Assembly: GCF_003151255.1 (NCBI RefSeq)
Contig: NZ_CP029481.1
Span: 434,001-498,000, forward strand
From: Microvirga sp. 17 mud 1-3
GTDB lineage: Bacteria > Pseudomonadota > Alphaproteobacteria > Rhizobiales > Beijerinckiaceae
Length of the DNA stretch: 64,000 nucleotides
Direction: 5' to 3'
Position numbers and translations under genes: made by a program. This document shows positions 61,001 to 64,000 of the stretch, in pieces. The notes under the pieces are model-generated. The model searched no databases, had not been told where the DNA came from, and saw only the letters and a list, made by a program, of their open reading frames with translations. Positions within the stretch are counted from its first letter, which is position 1, and every line of letters begins with the position of its first letter.

Positions 61001-61176
61001 GTCATTCGCGTGGCCCCGGCCGTCCCGACGAGCGCCGCGGACCTCCGCGGCACGGCAAGGGCTTTGAGCCGCGCCGGGATGCGGGGCACGAGCGCCGGGA
61101 GCGGCAGCCGGATCCGGATTCGCCTTTCGCGAAGCTCATGGCTCTCAAGGCCCAGCTCGAGGACAGCAAGAAGTGA
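58027..61176 (+). CDS. Suv3-like superfamily 2 helicase with basic low-complexity tail
   Basis: A 1049-residue helicase-related protein. Walker A is VLGPTNTGKTHLAIERML (residues about 18-35), the DEIQ Walker B variant is in VAVDEIQLAADLDRGHVF, and ATDAVGMGLNLDVDHVAFA and QIAGRAGRHMRDGTFG are motifs V and VI; DEIQ and the last two match mitochondrial Suv3 RNA helicases. A large middle region (about 330-820) has the Suv3-like C-terminal segments. The last 230 residues are an Ala/Glu/Pro/Val stretch followed by an Arg/His/Gly/Gln-rich region, likely an RNA-binding disordered tail. ATG 58027 (MTRRSLPPQ) was chosen; a TTG frame opens earlier. The S4-domain gene follows by 30 bp. Confidence 0.9.
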   Translation: MTRRSLPPQVRARGVTAVLGPTNTGKTHLAIERMLGHETGMIGLPLRLLAREVYQRVVEKAGAHNVALVTGEEKIKPDRPRYWISTVEAMPRDLDLAFVAVDEIQLAADLDRGHVFTDRLLNQRGREETLLIGSNTMRPLIEALIPGVHVVTRPRLSQLTFAGEKKVSRLPRRTAIVAFSAEEVYAIAELIRRQRGGAAVVLGALSPRTRNAQVELYQSGDVEYLVATDAVGMGLNLDVDHVAFAADRKYDGFRFRKLYPAELAQIAGRAGRHMRDGTFGTAGRCPPFDAETVEALENHTFDPVRIVQWRNPDLDFSSLGRLRDSLSEQPREYGLVRAPMGEDVAALEVLAREDDIQAFGRSKVAVERLWQVCQVPDYRKVSPQTHADLVGQLYRFLMKEGSVPADWFSRHLLAMDRTDGDIDTLSNRIAQVRTWSFVANRPDWLKDPEHWQGVARQVEDKLSDALHERLAQRFIDRRTSVLMRRLRENTMLDAEITTTGDVTVEGQHIGHLHGFHFVPDPQADTAEAKTLRNAASKALAGEIEARADRFAETPDTMLVLSNDGTIRWMGDPVAKLEPGDKLFEPRLRILSDEQLTGPARDKVDGRLRAWLKAYVVRLLGPLMELEHSQELTGLARGIAFQIVEALGVLERAKVLNDVRSLDQEARGALRKAGIRFGAYHLYLPALLKPAPRILSAQLWALQNGGLDQKGIDEIAHLAQSGRTSIPVDKEIAAGLYRAAGFRVCGDRAVRVDILERLADLIRPAIAYRPGVTPGEPPAGAADGETFVPTVAMTSLVGCAGDDFATILKSLGYVMERRPGPAITVPLVPAPQAVVAVPATAEGGPVAEMPAEASAEVGRPTEAALESVEASAFVPPEAPVAVEAPAAAPDAAPTVEVSAEVPAEAASETPVETPAEPEMVEVWRQHRRHHEGGHARQGRGRQERGERRPRQGDQRQGEQRHGEQPSGERPPRPDRRPERREASGEGGRPQQGRHSRGPGRPDERRGPPRHGKGFEPRRDAGHERRERQPDPDSPFAKLMALKAQLEDSKK

Positions 61177-61206
61177 CCACCCGGCGTCCGGCCCCTGCCG
61201 CCTGCG

Positions 61207-61509
61207 ATGCGTGAGGACCGGCAGCGGCTCGACAAATGGCTGTGGTTCGCGCGCTTCGCGAAGACCAGGACGCTCGCCGCGAAGCTCGTGACGAGCGGTT
61301 TTGTCCGGATCAACGGCCAGAGAGTCGAGAATGCCGCCAAGGCCCTGGCGATCGGGGACGTGATCACTCTGGCCCTGGCACGGACCACTCTCGTCCTCAG
61401 GGTCGAGGGTCTCGGCCAGCGCCGCGGCCCTGCACCAGAAGCAAGGCAGCTTTACGCAGAGCTGGGCCGTGACGTTGGGACGCTTGTCAGCGAACGCGAC
61501 AGCGAGTAG
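61207..61509 (+). CDS. S4-domain RNA-binding protein (HslR/Hsp15-like)
   Basis: A 100-residue protein with an S4 domain: RLDKWLWFARFAKTRTLAAK, LVTSGFVRINGQRVENAAK. E. coli Hsp15 (HslR) binds stalled 50S subunits that carry peptidyl-tRNA, freeing them for reuse. The S4 core is complete, and the C-terminal extension is short. It follows the helicase gene by 30 bp in the same direction, so the two probably act in RNA or ribosome handling together. Confidence 0.88.
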   Translation: MREDRQRLDKWLWFARFAKTRTLAAKLVTSGFVRINGQRVENAAKALAIGDVITLALARTTLVLRVEGLGQRRGPAPEARQLYAELGRDVGTLVSERDSE

Positions 61510-61562
61510 AGCGGCATGAGCTTGGCGCATCCTGACCCGAACCGACCCTCAGAGGACCGTTC

Positions 61563-61901
61563 ATGACCTACGTCGTCACTGAAAATTGCATCAAATGCAA
61601 ATACATGGACTGCGTGGAGGTGTGTCCGGTCGATTGTTTCTACGAGGGCGAGAACATGCTCGTCATCCATCCGGACGAATGCATCGATTGCGGCGTCTGT
61701 GAGCCGGAATGCCCTGCCGAGGCCATCAAGCCGGACGCGGAGCCGGGCTTGGAGCAATGGCTCAAGCTGAATGCCGATCTGGCGAAGTCCTGGCCGAACA
61801 TCACCCAGAAGAAGGAACCGCCTGCGGACGCAAAGGAGTTCGACGGCGTTCCGGGCAAGTATGAGAAATTTTTCACGCCCAATCCCGGCGAAGGGGACTG
61901 A
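61563..61901 (+). CDS. fdxA: Ferredoxin FdxA (7Fe type)
   Basis: A 112-residue ferredoxin with cysteines at about 9, 12, 17, 21, 25, 40, 43, 46 and 50: [18 protein letters not shown] and [16 protein letters not shown]. One [3Fe-4S] and one [4Fe-4S] cluster are expected. The C-terminal part ([39 protein letters not shown]) is typical of the alphaproteobacterial FdxA family. Separated by 53 bp from the S4 gene. Confidence 0.95.
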   Translation: MTYVVTENCIKCKYMDCVEVCPVDCFYEGENMLVIHPDECIDCGVCEPECPAEAIKPDAEPGLEQWLKLNADLAKSWPNITQKKEPPADAKEFDGVPGKYEKFFTPNPGEGD

Positions 61902-61950
61902 GCGACCTCGGCTATATCCGAATCCTTTTAACGCTTTTTGTGAAATATTT

Positions 61951-61979
61951 TTGCTTTTTCGGGGGGGCTGTGATAGGGT
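61951..61979 (+). promoter_or_regulatory. Weak candidate promoter of carD
   Basis: TTGCTT (61951-61956), a 17-bp spacer and TAGGGT (61974-61979) lie in the most AT-rich part of the 354-bp gap between fdxA and carD. The -10 match is poor, so this is tentative. The gap also holds a perfect 7-bp hairpin CCTCGCC-TTGGT-GGCGAGG at 62212-62230 just before carD and otherwise shows no gene. Confidence 0.3.
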
Positions 61980-62255
61980 TCTCACGAATGCAGTCGCTTG
62001 CGCCCGATATGTGCCAAATCCGCAGTTCGGCGGCCCACTATATGAAGCAGTGATGGAGACACGCCCTGTGACTTGAGGAAGTCCGCTGCCTCAGGTCGGG
62101 GGTTCGGGTGCGTTCTGACTACTGACTACTTCAGGGAGACGGGCGGAATAGTCAAGTTCCGCATTCGTCGATTTTTGTTCCGCCGGAGCCCTGTCCGACG
62201 AAACGACAGCCCCTCGCCTTGGTGGCGAGGAAGCATGCAAGGAGGCCTCTCTCGC

Positions 62256-62849
62256 ATGACGACCGCCAAGAAGTCCGCCCAGCGTCTCGGTTTCAAGACC
62301 GGCGAAGCGATCGTTTATCCTGCCCACGGCGTCGGCCGCATCACGGCCGTCGAGGAGCAAGAAATCGCGGGGTTCAAGCTGGAGCTGTTCGTGGTCTCCT
62401 TCGACAAGGACAAGATGGTCCTGCGGGTCCCGACCGCGAAGGCCGCGAGCGTCGGCATGCGTAAGCTCGCCGAGCCTGCCCTAGTCCAGAAGGCTCTGGA
62501 CGTACTGACCGGCCGGGCTCGCGTCAAGCGCACCATGTGGTCGCGCCGGGCTCAGGAATATGAGGCCAAGATCAATTCCGGCGACCTGATCGCCGTGACC
62601 GAGGTCGTCCGGGACCTTTACCGTTCGGAGGCCCAGCCGGAGCAGTCCTACAGCGAGCGCCAGCTTTATGAATCGGCTCTCGACCGCGTCGTGCGCGAGA
62701 TCGCTGCCGTGAACAAGATTACCGATACGGAAGCCCTCAAGCTCATCGAGCAGAGCCTGGCCAAGTCGCCCCGCCGCCTCGCCAAGGGCGCCGAGGGAGA
62801 TGCCGAGGCCGAAGGCGAGAGCGACGACCTGCAGGAAGAGGCCGCCTGA
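62256..62849 (+). CDS. carD: CarD family RNA-polymerase-binding transcription regulator
   Basis: A 197-residue CarD_CdnL_TRCF family protein. The N-terminal Tudor-like RNA-polymerase beta-binding domain has FKTGEAIVYPAHGVGRITAV and FVVSFDKDKMVLRVP; the helical C-terminal DNA-binding domain includes RTMWSRRAQEYEAKINSGD and YESALDRVVREIAAVNKI. The last 20 residues are acidic. ATG 62256 (MTTAKKSAQRLGF) was preferred; AAGGAGG is 11 bp upstream. ATG 62235 is also possible. CarD stabilises open complexes at rRNA and other promoters and tunes the stringent response. An intrinsic terminator follows. Confidence 0.93.
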   Translation: MTTAKKSAQRLGFKTGEAIVYPAHGVGRITAVEEQEIAGFKLELFVVSFDKDKMVLRVPTAKAASVGMRKLAEPALVQKALDVLTGRARVKRTMWSRRAQEYEAKINSGDLIAVTEVVRDLYRSEAQPEQSYSERQLYESALDRVVREIAAVNKITDTEALKLIEQSLAKSPRRLAKGAEGDAEAEGESDDLQEEAA

Positions 62850-62877
62850 TCGGCTTTTTCCCATCTCGACATGGAAC

Positions 62878-62909
62878 AAAAGGCCCGGGCGAAAGTCCGG
62901 GCCTTTTCT
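62878..62909 (+). terminator. Rho-independent terminator of carD
   Basis: AAAAGGCCCGG (62878-62888) pairs with CCGGGCCTTTT (62897-62907) around an 8-nt loop, 28 bp after the carD stop. The stem is 11 bp and symmetric, so it may work on both strands. Confidence 0.93.
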
Positions 62910-63019
62910 TGTCCGAGCGCTTGTCTTTGCAGGGTCGATCCCTATTTCTGCAAACCCGACAGAATTAAGCTGAACTTTTTCCCGCTTCGCTCGTTGTGTC
63001 CTTGCCAAGGGAGGACACA

Positions 63020-63892
63020 ATGGGAGAAATCTCTGGGGTTCGTCGTCGGTTCGTCCGTGCGGCCATGAATGCTCCATTCCTCGAACGCCAGGAGGAGCAT
63101 CTTCTTGCCGTGCGCTGGAAGGAGCAGCGGGACGAAACGGCCCTCCATCAGTTGACCGCCGCACATATGCGCCTCGTCATCGCGCTGGCGGCCCGCTTCC
63201 GCCATTACGGTCTGCCCATGGCGGATCTGGTTCAGGAGGGGCATGTAGGCCTCCTCGAAGCGGCTGCCAGGTTCGAGCCGGAGCGTGAGGTGCGGTTCTC
63301 CACCTATGCGACCTGGTGGATCCGCGCCTCGATCCAGGATTACATCCTCCGCAACTGGTCCATCGTCCGTGGCGGAACCAGCTCGGCCCAGAAGGCGCTT
63401 TTCTTCAATCTTCGTCGGCTCCGCGCACGGCTCACCCGCGGCGGTGAGGAGCGTATCGCATCGGAAGTTCACGAGAAGATCGCCGAGGCCATTGGCGTTT
63501 CACGGGCCGACGTGGCCCTGATGGATGCCCGGCTGTCGGCTCCGGACACCTCCCTCAACGCGCCCGTGCTCGACGCCGACTCTTCCAATTCCGCAGAGCG
63601 GGTCGAATTCCTGGTCGATGGCAGCCCCCTTCCAGATGAGAGCGTCAGCGATGTGATCGACAGCGAGCGCCGTGTCCGCTGGCTGCGGCAGGCCCTGGAG
63701 GTCCTCAATGAGCGCGAACTGCGCATCCTGCGGGCCCGCCGGCTCGATGACGAGCAGGTGACGCTGGAGTTTCTTGGAAACCGCCTCGGCATATCCAAGG
63801 AGCGCGTGCGCCAGATCGAAAACAGGGCCCTGGAAAAGCTGAAGCGCGCCCTGATGGAAAAATATCCCCAGGCCTCGGGCGCGTTCGTCTGA
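63020..63892 (+). CDS. rpoH: RNA polymerase sigma factor RpoH (sigma-32 family)
   Basis: A 290-residue heat-shock sigma factor. Region 2 shows HMRLVIALAARFRHYGLPMA, DLVQEGHVGLLEAA and RFSTYATWWIRASIQDYIL. The RpoH box appears as SAQKALFFNLRRLRARL, the segment that separates RpoH from other sigma factors. Region 4 near the C-terminus has GNRLGISKERVRQIENRALE. ATG 63020 has AAGGGAGGA upstream; a GTG at 62996 is an inferior alternative. Alphaproteobacteria often carry several RpoH paralogues; which one this is cannot be settled here. Confidence 0.94.
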   Translation: MGEISGVRRRFVRAAMNAPFLERQEEHLLAVRWKEQRDETALHQLTAAHMRLVIALAARFRHYGLPMADLVQEGHVGLLEAAARFEPEREVRFSTYATWWIRASIQDYILRNWSIVRGGTSSAQKALFFNLRRLRARLTRGGEERIASEVHEKIAEAIGVSRADVALMDARLSAPDTSLNAPVLDADSSNSAERVEFLVDGSPLPDESVSDVIDSERRVRWLRQALEVLNERELRILRARRLDDEQVTLEFLGNRLGISKERVRQIENRALEKLKRALMEKYPQASGAFV

Positions 63893-63938
63893 CGGCCTCG
63901 TCCGATATTCAGAAGCCGGATGGCCGGTCGAGACCCGG

Positions 63939-64000
63939 CTATTCGACTGCGATCTTATAGCGTTCCCCGACCTTCAGGCTGTCGCTGCGATCGAGGCCGT
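63939..64000 (-). CDS. C-terminal end of an unidentified minus-strand gene
   Basis: Only the last 19 or so codons are inside the window, ending GLDRSDSLKVGERYKIAVE and a TAG stop. The pattern of a short Gly-Leu-Asp segment followed by LKVGERYKI resembles the C-terminal end of M48-type metalloproteases with a LysM-like tail, but this is a weak match from few residues. It is convergent with rpoH. Confidence 0.45.
   Translation of the reverse strand, partial: GLDRSDSLKVGERYKIAVE

Overview
The window reads as chromosomal DNA of a GC-rich alphaproteobacterium of the order Rhizobiales (Hyphomicrobiales); a Methylobacteriaceae genome such as Microvirga is my best guess. That placement is inference. 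It rests on sdhCDAB, an mdh-sucCD-sucAB-lpd block, an F1-only atpHAGDC operon placed after priA, PutA paired with an Lrp-type regulator, the bolA / J-domain / cobS / cobT neighbourhood, a CarD-RpoH pair, and short intergenic palindromes of the kind common in this order. I see no rRNA, CRISPR array, prophage, transposase or plasmid functions; this is mostly core genome with repeat-rich gaps.

Layout. 1-5.6 kb: a YtfQ/YtfR/YtfT-type sugar ABC transporter (minus strand), divergent from an L-arabinonate-type dehydratase and a 2-keto-3-deoxy-sugar-acid dehydratase, together a partial oxidative pentose pathway. 5.6-10.2 kb: a VOC protein, a possible 38-residue membrane protein, tRNA-Ala(CGC), YggT, DUF167, FolD, a secreted lectin-like protein and a LysR regulator. 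10.3-13.9 kb: succinate dehydrogenase with a strong terminator. 14-16.5 kb: an Inh-like lipoprotein, ZapE and an overlapping TetR gene, with a cluster of TGTAAC half-sites at its end. 16.7-26.8 kb: mdh, sucC, sucD, a small DUF1579-like gene, sucA, sucB, lpd and tdk. 26.8-27.8 kb: a 1-kb gene-free, repeat-rich gap holding a sigma70-like promoter that faces a GC-rich, foldable stretch. 27.8-31.6 kb: xerC, priA and a histidine phosphatase. 31.8-36.9 kb: the F1 ATP synthase operon. 37-41 kb: putA with a divergent Lrp-type regulator. 41-50.5 kb: TerC, an orphan NMT1-like binding protein, a DMT exporter plus CobW GTPase pair, a D,D-carboxypeptidase, a second DMT transporter, a redoxin/2-oxoglutarate-oxygenase fusion and an SCP2-type thiolase. 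50.5-55.8 kb: bolA, J-domain protein, cobS, cobT and a phytase-like esterase. 55.8-64 kb: YhhQ, rpmB, DUF3108, a Suv3-like helicase with a basic tail, an S4 protein, FdxA, CarD, RpoH and the tail of one more gene.

Central energy metabolism dominates: TCA enzymes (sdh, mdh, suc, lpd) and the F1 ATPase lie within about 27 kb, and proline and pentose catabolism would feed 2-oxoglutarate into them. The most unusual items are the redoxin-oxygenase fusion under a promoter overlapped by a long inverted repeat, the 26.8-27.8 kb gap with its candidate RNA flanked by inverted copies of a roughly 200-bp repeat whose third copy lies at 37 kb, and a hairpin repeat that begins exactly at the stop codon of two unrelated genes. 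Starts were chosen from Shine-Dalgarno spacing and family N-termini. No database search was run.
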